DNA of 64,000 bases, taken from contig NZ_JAFLNL010000001.1 of assembly GCF_017313785.1 (NCBI RefSeq), positions 124,001 through 188,000 on the forward strand. Reading direction: 5' to 3'. Positions 1 to 8,000 of the stretch are shown one piece after another. Position numbers and translations under genes: made by a program. Each line of letters opens with the position of its first letter. Positions within the stretch are counted from its first letter, which is position 1. The notes beneath the pieces were generated by a model. It searched no databases. It worked only from the letters and a program-made list of their open reading frames with translations, and had not been told where the DNA came from. Origin of the DNA: Flagellimonas aurea. Its GTDB lineage: Bacteria; Bacteroidota; Bacteroidia; Flavobacteriales; Flavobacteriaceae.

Positions 1-1
1 T

Positions 2-496
2 GATACGCTAAGGATAGATTACCCCCAAGCTCAATTGATATGTGGTGGAACCCCATCGTTCACATCTCATTTGCTCCAAGAAAACAGAATCACCAGCCCT
101 GGCACCTGTGTGCTTTGGGATTGGGGATATGGTGAAAAATTGACAGAACAAAATTTCAAACATGCCGCACTATTGGTTACACGAATCATTTCCAAACCCA
201 CCGAAGGGATTATAACCATAGATTTGGGACATAAATCGGTAGCGGCCGAAAATCCTATTGACAAGCGCGTTAAGTTCCTGAACATTGATGACTATGAACT
301 GCTTTCACAAAGTGAGGAACACGGGGTAATCAAAGTAAAGGATTGGGACAAATACAAAGTCGGTGACGTGCTCTATGGCATTCCGTATCATATTTGCCCC
401 AGTATCAATCTTCATGATGAAGTTTCGGTTATCGAGAACGGCAAAAAAGTGGATACTTGGGAAATTACCGCCCGAAAACGAAAACTAAGGTTTTAA
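2..496 (+). CDS. D-threonine aldolase / D-serine dehydratase family PLP enzyme, C-terminal part
   Basis: The frame is open from the left edge, so only the last 164 codons are present and the true start lies outside. The visible part is the beta-barrel end of the fold-type III alanine-racemase-like family that cleaves D-3-hydroxyamino acids to glycine plus an aldehyde, or dehydrates D-serine. Near residues 130-140 the stretch PYHICPS then NLHDE matches the His-x-Cys metal site of these enzymes, and CGGTPSF and SPGTCVLWD are typical of the family. The PLP lysine would be outside the window. The gene overlaps the convergent phytase gene by 12 bases. The family call is firm; the substrate is not resolved. 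Confidence 0.85.
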   Translation, partial: DTLRIDYPQAQLICGGTPSFTSHLLQENRITSPGTCVLWDWGYGEKLTEQNFKHAALLVTRIISKPTEGIITIDLGHKSVAAENPIDKRVKFLNIDDYELLSQSEEHGVIKVKDWDKYKVGDVLYGIPYHICPSINLHDEVSVIENGKKVDTWEITARKRKLRF

Positions 497-1507
497 GTCC
501 AGCGCCTTTTTCAGGTCGTAGAAATAAAAGTTTTTTTCATCGTTCATGGCAGCGAAAAGACCAGATGAAAAGGTATCGTTCAAGGGAACGGTGACCACAT
601 CGCAACCATCGGTCTCCAAAGTGGAAAGGTTTACCGCTTTTATAAAACTATTGTCCTTTCTGGAGAAGATATTGAACTGTCCGCGTTGTTGGTCGGAAAC
701 TATAATATATCCTTCTTCGTTAGGGTATCCGGCAATGGCAATGCCCTCGATGTCCTCCAAGAACAGTTCACCACCAAAACAGGCCAATTCCTTGTTGCCC
801 ATGCTCGGCTCCGCGTAGTATTTTTTAACGCATTCGCCTTCATCGGAATAGTACACGTAGCCCATTTCGTTGTCCACGGCTATGGCCTCGATTTCCTTGC
901 CGCCAGTAAAACTTCCGAATTTACGAACCAAATTAGACGATACACCTGTGCTGTCCGATTCCAATTTGTATTGATATAAATAAGAGCCTGTTGGGCCTAT
1001 CTTTCTACTCACGATGGCGTATAGGGATGAATCCTTCGGGGATTTGTACATACTTATTCCCATGGCCAAACGTTGTTCCACGTCGGTTTCATCTTCAAAT
1101 ACGGGAAAACCACCACCATCGAGCGGTTTCATGTCGGGCACGGAGAACAATCTGATCTGTTGTTTTTCCCGCTCGGTAAAGGCGATTACATCAACGGCAA
1201 CGGAATCGTTTAGCTGAAAACCATATTCCAAATCCACATTGTTGGGTCTTTGGATGTTTTTGATGGATTTCTCTTCAATGATCTTCCCATCAAGGTCAAA
1301 GGCATAAACACCGCCGTTGGTCTCTTTATCGGTTCCGAATACGATACTTTTTGAGGCATCATCCGGATTGATCCAAATAGCGGGATCATCGGTATCGTTT
1401 GGGGTTTTTTCTGTGATTATATCTGGAGCAATGGCTGGCAGTTTGCTCCCTTGATTGCAGGAAGTTAATGCAACAGCAGCTAAAATTGGTGTAAATATTT
1501 TTCTCAT
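485..1507 (-). CDS. Beta-propeller phytase (3-phytase), lipoprotein
   Basis: 340 residues from the ATG at 1507, chosen because it gives a clean lipoprotein signal: MRKIFTP, a hydrophobic stretch, then LTSC. The body matches beta-propeller phytases, which hydrolyse phytate in a calcium-dependent way: DTDDPAIWINP and the VFGTDKETNGGVYAFDLDG region are the usual first-blade sequence, and further blades follow (EIEAIAVDNE, EDIEGIAI). Family knowledge predicts release of phosphate from inositol hexakisphosphate outside the cytoplasm. It lies 95 bases downstream of a TonB-dependent receptor on the same strand, which suggests the receptor imports phytate or its products. That pairing is inference from position. 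Confidence 0.9.
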   Translation of the reverse strand: MRKIFTPILAAVALTSCNQGSKLPAIAPDIITEKTPNDTDDPAIWINPDDASKSIVFGTDKETNGGVYAFDLDGKIIEEKSIKNIQRPNNVDLEYGFQLNDSVAVDVIAFTEREKQQIRLFSVPDMKPLDGGGFPVFEDETDVEQRLAMGISMYKSPKDSSLYAIVSRKIGPTGSYLYQYKLESDSTGVSSNLVRKFGSFTGGKEIEAIAVDNEMGYVYYSDEGECVKKYYAEPSMGNKELACFGGELFLEDIEGIAIAGYPNEEGYIIVSDQQRGQFNIFSRKDNSFIKAVNLSTLETDGCDVVTVPLNDTFSSGLFAAMNDEKNFYFYDLKKALDLKP

Positions 1508-1602
1508 ATTGATGATTAAGATAAGAAATGCCAGTCCCAAGCACCTACCCTTTCTGGGCAGGCACTTGTTATGACACCGTATATAAAATATACTACCTGA
1601 AA

Positions 1603-4524
1603 TTATTTTCTAAACAAATCGTACTTCAATCCGAAGGTAAATCGGATATCGTAGAACTCCATCTGTTGTGTTCTTGATTTTACTCCTTGGAAATAACGCA
1701 ATGGTTGATTTGTGATGTTGTTCACGTCGGCGTACAACCTTAAATTGCTGTTGATGGCATAGCTGGCATTGAAATCCAAGAAGAATTGTGTATCGTAATA
1801 TCTATCTTCAAAAGCATTCCCTCCAATTTCGTCGATATAGGAGTCTGAGAAGTTGGCGGACAATCTTGCGCTGAACCTTTTATCGGCATAGCCCAAAGAA
1901 CCGTTGAACATGTTTGGAGCGGTGTTCGGTAAATCCAAATCGGTACGCTCGTCACCATCTTCGTTACGAATACCGTCCGCACTTGAAGACAAGTAGGTGT
2001 AGTTTAAATAGATGCTAAAGTTTCTGGCAAACCCGGGCAAAAAGTCCAATTGTCTCTGGAAAGATAGTTCTGCACCAAAAATAGAGGCTGAGTCACCGTT
2101 CAAGGGCTGGAATACATCATAACCTGCTGTTCCTGCACCATAAGCATCGTTTGGTGCCTCGGTAATGAATGTGTAGATGAAATCATTTATTTTTTTATAA
2201 AATACACCTCCTGAGATGATTCCAACACTTTCAAAATAATGCTCGGCATTCAAGTCAAAGTTCATGGAGGTAGTTGGGTCCAGTTCCGGATTGCCTACAA
2301 TGACCTCCCTATCTTCGTTCACAATTTCCGATCTTGGGATAAGGTCCGCATAATTTGGACGAGCCAATGTATTGGTCCAAGCAAACCTGAGCACCGTACT
2401 GTTGTTCAAATCAACCGTACTGTTGTTCAAATCATACTTAAAATGAACTCCGGGCAAAATATTGGTATAGGAGTTTTCATCGGAAACGGATTCCACCTCA
2501 ATACCTTCCTCTATCCCTGCGTCCTCATCTTCTTCAATATAGATTACGCGGTTTCCTTGTGTTTCAAGTCTGGTATTTTCAAGTCGAAGTCCTGCCAAAA
2601 TACTCAACCTTTCCGTTAGTTTTTGATTCAACATGGCATAACCTGCCCAAACATCTTCTTGGATATCAAAATTACCGGGGAGGTATTCATCTTGAACTGC
2701 TTCTCCATTGGCAGGGCTCAAATCCAAAGAGCCCAACCACTCTTCACTGGCAAAAGTACCGGCCTGGTATTTTCCACCGGCCAAAAAATCTGGATCGGTA
2801 TAGGATTTTACGGGAACATTGGCCAATGTAGGGTAAAAATCTTCCAAATCGTACTCGTAGAAATCGTTGTTTCTCAGTTTTGACTTAAATCTTCCCCTTG
2901 CACCAAATTTTAGGATTCCCCCATTTCCAAATAGGTCTGCAGGTAGCTCAAAATTTGCAAAAAAATTGACATCTTCCTCTTCGGTGTATTGGTTTTCGTT
3001 CGTTACTTCACCGAACTCAAAACCGCTAAGATTACTAAAATTGGCTGGGTCAGCAGCCGTCATAACCGGATATTTTGGGTTGCTGTTGTCATTGTTGATG
3101 ATGTACTCGGTCTCGTATTCCGCATAGCGCTCGTTCAAACGCTCCTCGGATGCCTTGGCATAAGCAGCCATCCAATCCACTTTTAACGAACCGAACAAGT
3201 GATTGCCCCCAAGGGTGTAGTTTTGCATACGTTGGTCTTCCAAACGGGCATTCTTATTGCGCCCTCCTGCAATTCCACCCTTGGACTGTCTCTTAACTTC
3301 CACAGGGAAACGGGTCAAATTTCCATTGTTCAAGGTGAAATCACCGACTTCGATATCCTCTCCATCCAATATTTCCTGCTCCAACCGAAACCTATTTTCA
3401 CGGTCATCTCTCCAGTTGTACATGGTTTTCAGGTAGATGTTGTTGTTTGGATTGATTTGATAATCCAAATTGGCCGAGAAACTTCTTCTTACCCTCTGCA
3501 CCAAATAAGTGCGCTGCTCGGTAACGTTGGTATACGGATTCACTTCGGTTTCCTCCAAAATAGGCTCGCCTTCTTCATCCTCTTCACCGGTATTGTACTC
3601 AAATTCGTTGTCCCACTCGGCTTCGATATTATCGGAACCAAAATCGTTATCGTTGATGGTCGCGGAAAGCATCCATCCAAATTTTCCGTCGTTGGTACGG
3701 TCACCCACCAAGATGGACCCGTTCCAAATACGTTTGTCGGTAATAAAGTTTACCCCAGATCCAGCTGTGGCAGATAATCTAAAACCTTGTGGTGCCGTTC
3801 TGGTCACCAAGTTTACCGAACCGCCCAATGCATCGGCGTCCATATCCGGAGTTACGGCCTTGTTCACCTCAATGGTCTGTATCATATCCGAAGGAATAAG
3901 GTCCATCTGAACATTTCTGTTATCGGACTCAGCAGAAGGAATCCTGCTACCGTTCAAGGTCACGGAGTTCAACTGAGGGGAAAGACCACGCACAATAATG
4001 TTACGCGCCTCCCCTTGATCTACCTGCATGGTAATTCCAGGTATACGCTTAACAGCATCGCCAATATTGGCATCGGGGAATTTCCCGATCTGGTCGGTAG
4101 AAACGACATTCGTAATGTTCATGTTATTCTTTTGGGTATTCAACGCCTTTGACTGTCCGCTTAGGCCATAAGCACTCACCTGCACTTCGTCCAATTCCAT
4201 ATTCGAGGATTCAAGCGTAATACTCACTGGGGTAGTTTGCCCAGCACTCACACTTACTTCCTGCTCAACATCGGAATAGCCCATATAGGTCACCCTTAAG
4301 ATATAGGCTCCTTCTGGGATGCCCACCAAAGTAAATTTTCCATCAAAGTTGGAAATGGCTCCTTTTACCAAGGATTCGATATACACATTGGCACCGGGAA
4401 CGTAGATACCGTTCTCATCGGTAATAGTGCCCTGAATATTTCCTGATTGGGCTTGGGCCATTGCGTTTCCGAGCACCATAAACAGCGTTACAAAAAGTAG
4501 TTTTTTTAGGTTCATCAATTTCAT
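1603..4524 (-). CDS. TonB-dependent receptor with carboxypeptidase-like N-terminal domain
   Basis: 973 residues. A signal peptide (about 1-25, ending AQAQ) is followed by a carboxypeptidase-regulatory-like beta domain (about 28-110, IQGTITDENGIYVPGANV), a plug (about 130-245, with DAVKRIPGITMQ and RNIIVRGL), and a long outer-membrane barrel ending in a typical C-terminal strand (FGLKYDLFRK). The style resembles the 900-1000-residue receptors first grouped in Xanthomonas and Caulobacter. No SusD-type partner is present, so it is not a SusC/D pair. It sits between a TPR/HTH regulator gene and a phytase gene on the same strand, so phytate or inositol phosphate is the likeliest ligand (inference). 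A perfect 21-base tandem duplication lies inside the gene. A second ATG three codons in is an alternative start. Confidence 0.92.
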   Translation of the reverse strand: MKLMNLKKLLFVTLFMVLGNAMAQAQSGNIQGTITDENGIYVPGANVYIESLVKGAISNFDGKFTLVGIPEGAYILRVTYMGYSDVEQEVSVSAGQTTPVSITLESSNMELDEVQVSAYGLSGQSKALNTQKNNMNITNVVSTDQIGKFPDANIGDAVKRIPGITMQVDQGEARNIIVRGLSPQLNSVTLNGSRIPSAESDNRNVQMDLIPSDMIQTIEVNKAVTPDMDADALGGSVNLVTRTAPQGFRLSATAGSGVNFITDKRIWNGSILVGDRTNDGKFGWMLSATINDNDFGSDNIEAEWDNEFEYNTGEEDEEGEPILEETEVNPYTNVTEQRTYLVQRVRRSFSANLDYQINPNNNIYLKTMYNWRDDRENRFRLEQEILDGEDIEVGDFTLNNGNLTRFPVEVKRQSKGGIAGGRNKNARLEDQRMQNYTLGGNHLFGSLKVDWMAAYAKASEERLNERYAEYETEYIINNDNSNPKYPVMTAADPANFSNLSGFEFGEVTNENQYTEEEDVNFFANFELPADLFGNGGILKFGARGRFKSKLRNNDFYEYDLEDFYPTLANVPVKSYTDPDFLAGGKYQAGTFASEEWLGSLDLSPANGEAVQDEYLPGNFDIQEDVWAGYAMLNQKLTERLSILAGLRLENTRLETQGNRVIYIEEDEDAGIEEGIEVESVSDENSYTNILPGVHFKYDLNNSTVDLNNSTVLRFAWTNTLARPNYADLIPRSEIVNEDREVIVGNPELDPTTSMNFDLNAEHYFESVGIISGGVFYKKINDFIYTFITEAPNDAYGAGTAGYDVFQPLNGDSASIFGAELSFQRQLDFLPGFARNFSIYLNYTYLSSSADGIRNEDGDERTDLDLPNTAPNMFNGSLGYADKRFSARLSANFSDSYIDEIGGNAFEDRYYDTQFFLDFNASYAINSNLRLYADVNNITNQPLRYFQGVKSRTQQMEFYDIRFTFGLKYDLFRK
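2393..2434 (-). repeat. Perfect 21-bp tandem duplication inside the TonB receptor gene
   Basis: Two identical 21-base units (2393-2413 and 2414-2434) lie head to tail. In protein this repeats the seven residues around NNSTVDL immediately before a barrel strand (VLRFAWTN). The length keeps the frame, so the receptor stays intact with a longer turn or strand edge. Confidence 0.95.
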
Positions 4525-4548
4525 TTTGGTTTACGTTAGAATGCTTTC

Positions 4549-4556
4549 CAAAACTA
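4549..4556 (-). promoter_or_regulatory. Candidate -7 element for the phytase-locus TonB receptor
   Basis: On the minus strand the sequence reads TAGTTTTG, an exact match to the Bacteroidota -7 consensus TAnnTTTG, about 25 bases before the receptor ATG. I did not find a convincing -33 TTG at the usual spacing. It suggests the receptor and phytase are transcribed apart from the upstream regulator gene. Confidence 0.4.
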
Positions 4557-4696
4557 TGTATATCAACCCGTTATGATTTGAACTAAATGAAAACAAAAGG
4601 GAAACAAAACTGAAAATCGATAGAAACAAGAGGGCAACAATTACGGTTTTTTTACATTGGGATAACCTTTTCTAAAAAAAGAGAGGTATTAAAGGG

Positions 4697-6286
4697 TTAA
4701 AGTTCAATCATAAAGTTTACCAGTTCGTCTTTTTGGTCAATGGGCAATTTTTTTCTCAATCGGTAACGAGCCACTCTAACGCTATCTGGAGTAACACGTA
4801 AAATGGATGCTATTTCCTTGGAAGAAAGGTTCAATCGCAATAACATTCCCAATCGCAATTCAGCAGGGGATAATGAATCCTCTGAAAGCATCGAAAGTTT
4901 CTTTATAAACTCTGGATGGATTTCCTTGAAGAAGGTCATAAACTCATCCCATTCCTGCTCCTGCTTAAGGTTAAAGTCTATCTCTTTTACCAATTCCTTT
5001 ATTTTTTCGGAGGTATTCATATGTTTTCGGGAGACCATATTCCTGAGGGTGTTGGACATATCGAGCAAAATCTTGTTCTTTTGGGAGAGGTGCAGACTAT
5101 ATCGAGATAATGAAGCTGCCTTTAACTGCACTTCGCGCTGTAAGTTTTGTTCCTCAATGGCTTTTTTATCCAACTCTGCCTTGAGCATACGGTGTTTATA
5201 TTCCTGAATCTTCAACGTAGCCTTCCGTTTTCTGCCCATATAGTAAAAGAGAATTATAAAAATAACGGCAATGGCGAATAGTGCAACCCAAAGCAAATTC
5301 TGATTGGCAACGCTTACCTTGTTCTGCTCCTTCAATAGTTGAATTTCCGCTTCTTTTTTATTGGTTTCGTAAATGGTCTGGAGCACGTTCAATTGGTCAT
5401 GGTTTTGAGACCGAAGCATTTTACTGTTGTATTCTTCAGCAAGAAGCAAGTGCTCGTGGGCCTTCTCAAAATTCCTCATTAAGGCGTAGTTCTTCGAAAG
5501 GTCCTTGTGCGCACTCTCCAATTGATGCAGGTCGTTCAACTCCTTGGCAAGGTCCAAAGCTTTGGTGGTATATTCCAATCCTGGTTGATAATCACCTCTT
5601 TTTCTGAATGAATCACCAAGGTTGTTCAGCACGTTGATTTCTTCTGTAGTTCGTGAACCTTGGAGATGGTCATAGGCCTTTTTGAAGTATTCGTACGCCA
5701 GCTCAAATTCCTCCAAATCTTCATAAACACTTCCAATGTTTTCATTGGTAACGGCAACACCAAAGTCATCATTCTGCTTTTGAAATAAATCCAGACTACG
5801 CCTTTGGTCTTGGAGGGCTTCGTCATATTCGGATTGTTTTTCGTGGCTCGCTCCCAACAAACCTAGTGAAGCGGCCAAACCTTTATCATCTTTAAGTTGT
5901 TCTGATGCTTTTTTGGTTTCCTCAAAATATTGTTCGGCCAGTTCAAAATTGTTCAGGGAGAGATATACTTTGCCGATATTATTGTTCAGAACGATGTAAA
6001 ATGGGTCATCAAGATCAGGGCCCAAAAGTTCCAGTGCAGAATTATATTGCGCTATGGCTTCGGTATATAGGCCGAGTGTGTGATAGTACTCACCCAATTG
6101 AAGATAGGCTTGGGCGATTTGAGCGGGATTTTCGGGATGCTTTTTTGCAATCTCCAATTGACTTTGAAGTGCATTGTAAGTATCCGTAGTTTTTCTATTG
6201 GTTATAGGAACGGTGGCCTGTTGTCCCCAACCGCCCATCGAAATCAATAAACTGAACAGAAAAAGAAAAAGAAAAACATTTTTCAT
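4697..6286 (-). CDS. Membrane-anchored TPR protein with C-terminal LuxR-like HTH (putative regulator)
   Basis: 529 residues. A signal peptide (1-21) precedes about six tetratricopeptide-like repeats (roughly 55-290), one transmembrane helix (331-350), a coiled coil (355-400) and a helix-turn-helix at 472-515 (LSPAELRLGMLLRLNLSSKEIA then DSVRVARYRLRKKL), similar to GerE/LuxR-type DNA-binding ends. This architecture is common in Bacteroidota, with a periplasmic sensing part and a cytoplasmic DNA-binding part joined through the membrane. It lies directly upstream of a TonB receptor gene on the same strand with 172 bases between. I infer that it controls the receptor-phytase pair; no ligand or site is proven. 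Confidence 0.85.
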   Translation of the reverse strand: MKNVFLFLFLFSLLISMGGWGQQATVPITNRKTTDTYNALQSQLEIAKKHPENPAQIAQAYLQLGEYYHTLGLYTEAIAQYNSALELLGPDLDDPFYIVLNNNIGKVYLSLNNFELAEQYFEETKKASEQLKDDKGLAASLGLLGASHEKQSEYDEALQDQRRSLDLFQKQNDDFGVAVTNENIGSVYEDLEEFELAYEYFKKAYDHLQGSRTTEEINVLNNLGDSFRKRGDYQPGLEYTTKALDLAKELNDLHQLESAHKDLSKNYALMRNFEKAHEHLLLAEEYNSKMLRSQNHDQLNVLQTIYETNKKEAEIQLLKEQNKVSVANQNLLWVALFAIAVIFIILFYYMGRKRKATLKIQEYKHRMLKAELDKKAIEEQNLQREVQLKAASLSRYSLHLSQKNKILLDMSNTLRNMVSRKHMNTSEKIKELVKEIDFNLKQEQEWDEFMTFFKEIHPEFIKKLSMLSEDSLSPAELRLGMLLRLNLSSKEIASILRVTPDSVRVARYRLRKKLPIDQKDELVNFMIEL

Positions 6287-6384
6287 GGTGGGTTATTGAG
6301 GAAAAGTAAAAAGCTCTTCAAGTAAGCTTTTGATCCTCACTCCAACATCACCATTGGGTTAACAAACCATTAAAAATTGAGGCA

Positions 6385-6413
6385 ACAAAAAAGGCCCCGC
6401 TTTTGCGGGGCCC
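6385..6413 (-). terminator. Rho-independent terminator after rpmA
   Basis: A perfect 8-bp GC stem (ggccccgc / gcggggcc, 6393-6400 and 6405-6412) with a four-base loop is followed on the minus strand by a run of T. It ends the rplU-rpmA transcript. Confidence 0.9.
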
Positions 6414-6440
6414 TTCAGTATTAACTTTTATAATCGCTTG

Positions 6441-6701
6441 TTATGCTTCAAAAGGTTCGATGGAAACATAAGATTTACCACCAACTTTCTTTTCAAACTT
6501 AACTACACCATCTACCTTGGCGTGCAAAGTATGGTCTTTTCCAGCATATACATTTTCGCCAGGATTGTGCTTGGTACCACGTTGTCTTACAATAATGTTA
6601 CCAGCTGTTGCTGCCTGACCACCAAAAATCTTAACACCTAAGCGTTTCGATTCTGATTCCCTACCGTTTTTTGAACTACCTACACCTTTCTTGTGAGCCA
6701 T
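6441..6701 (-). CDS. rpmA: 50S ribosomal protein L27
   Basis: 86 residues, the normal length. The N-terminus [22 protein letters not shown] and the [12 protein letters not shown] segment are diagnostic of bL27, whose N-terminal tail reaches the peptidyl-transferase centre. The protein begins directly with MAHKKG, so it lacks the cleavable N-terminal extension seen in Firmicutes. It lies 24 bases downstream of rplU, forming the universal L21-L27 operon, and is closed by a strong terminator. Confidence 0.98.
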   Translation of the reverse strand: MAHKKGVGSSKNGRESESKRLGVKIFGGQAATAGNIIVRQRGTKHNPGENVYAGKDHTLHAKVDGVVKFEKKVGGKSYVSIEPFEA

Positions 6702-6725
6702 GATATATAAATTTTAGTTCTTTTC

Positions 6726-7265
6726 TTATTTGCTTAACGCTTCGATCAACTCGGCTTTCTTCATGGAAGAATAACCGGTAATCTCCTTGGCTTTTGCCAT
6801 ATCCCTCAATTCAGCAACAGTTTTGGAACTCAAGTCCTCGGTTGCTTTTGGAGCTTCTTTCTTTGGAGCTTCCGCTTTTTTCTCTGCCTGTTTTGGTTCG
6901 GCAGCTGGTTTTGCTTCAGCTTTGGCTTTTGAAGGGGCCGCTTTTTTGGCTCCTTTTGCCAAGATACTCTCAACAACGATTTCAGTCAAATATTGTCTGT
7001 GACCGTTCTTTTTCTGGTAACCTTTACGTCTTTTCTTTTTAAAGACGATTACCTTGTCTCCTTTTAGGTGCTTTACAACTTTGGCCTCAACGGCCGCACC
7101 ATCTATGACCGGGGCGCCAATGGTTACGTTATCACCATCTTCCAAAAGAAGAACTTTATCGAAAGTGATCTTATCACCTTCTTCTCCTTGCAAACGGTGA
7201 ACGTACACTTTCTGGTCTTTAGCAACTTTAAATTGCTGCCCTGCCATCTCTACAATTGCGTACAT
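6726..7265 (-). CDS. rplU: 50S ribosomal protein L21 with a C-terminal extension
   Basis: 179 residues against about 103 for ordinary bL21. Residues 1-103 are the L21 core (MYAIVEMAGQQFKV, KKKRRKGYQKKNGHRQ). Residues 104-142 are a lysine/alanine/proline-rich linker, and 143-179 (SKTVAELRDMAKAKEITGYSSMKKAELIEAL) look like a Rho N-terminal/SAP-type helical module, a fold that often binds nucleic acid. The core binds 23S rRNA; the role of the tail is unknown. The operon has a consensus promoter upstream and continues into rpmA. Confidence 0.97.
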   Translation of the reverse strand: MYAIVEMAGQQFKVAKDQKVYVHRLQGEEGDKITFDKVLLLEDGDNVTIGAPVIDGAAVEAKVVKHLKGDKVIVFKKKRRKGYQKKNGHRQYLTEIVVESILAKGAKKAAPSKAKAEAKPAAEPKQAEKKAEAPKKEAPKATEDLSSKTVAELRDMAKAKEITGYSSMKKAELIEALSK

Positions 7266-7315
7266 AATGCGTTAATTAGATTAAAATTATTGCGCTTTAT
7301 CAAAATTAGCGGGTG

Positions 7316-7345
7316 CAAATATACTGCTAAATCCTTAATCCACAA
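7316..7345 (-). promoter_or_regulatory. Promoter of rplU-rpmA
   Basis: The minus strand reads TTG-N19-TATATTTG, matching the flavobacterial -33 TTG and -7 TAnnTTTG elements. The -7 element ends about 50 bases before the rplU ATG. Bases were counted directly: the TTG is at 7345-7343 and the -7 element at 7323-7316. Confidence 0.7.
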
Positions 7346-7360
7346 GTATTCCTCTCCAAT

Positions 7361-7816
7361 TTAACCCATAATTTTTTTGGAATTGTTGCTCGTTTTAAAT
7401 AGTTGCATAAATGAAAGTGTTAAAACCAAGGTTGAGGCAAACCCCATAATGGCCACAGTAAAAAACACTATCCCTTGAAAATTCTTATAATCATTGGACC
7501 ATGCAACAGAAAGCTTGTCCAGAAAAGCACTGTCCAATTCCGTCGCATAAAGCGCAAAGAAAACAGTGAACAACAATGTTGCGATAAAGCCAGTGGTTAT
7601 ACCGGCCGTGAACCCATTTCCATAACTAAAGGACTTACCCTGTTTTATCTTGGTGTATTTAATGGTCTCATAGATTCCAAAACCTGTGATTATACCATTG
7701 AACAAGCTATAAAAAACATTGGTGTGCTTGCCCATTAAGGCCAAAATCAAAAAATACGCAATCAGCACAGCACTGGTGACTATGCCAAAACGAATCGGGA
7801 GAGTTAAATTTTTCAT
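7361..7816 (-). CDS. DUF4199 family membrane protein
   Basis: 151 residues from the ATG at 7816; an in-frame ATG seven codons upstream (7837) is possible, but family members usually start right before the first helix. There are four hydrophobic segments (about 9-30, 36-52, 70-95 and 120-145) with the motif KQGKSFSYGNGFTAGITTGF in the middle, as in DUF4199 proteins of Bacteroidota. The function is unknown. It is a single gene, divergent from the M16 peptidase genes. Predicted location is the inner membrane. Confidence 0.8.
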   Translation of the reverse strand: MKNLTLPIRFGIVTSAVLIAYFLILALMGKHTNVFYSLFNGIITGFGIYETIKYTKIKQGKSFSYGNGFTAGITTGFIATLLFTVFFALYATELDSAFLDKLSVAWSNDYKNFQGIVFFTVAIMGFASTLVLTLSFMQLFKTSNNSKKIMG

Positions 7817-8000
7817 ATTGTATTTTTTTGAATTCATTGTATAATTTACTGAATGTTTGCGAATTATCCCACTCTTTGAGACTAAAGACGAGGTTAAAAT
7901 TTACCTGCTGCCCGAAAATATTTTATATTTAGCGTAACATCGATGGATAAATCGATACCAACCTCTTAGCAACATCAATTTTTAAATACTGACTATTAAA

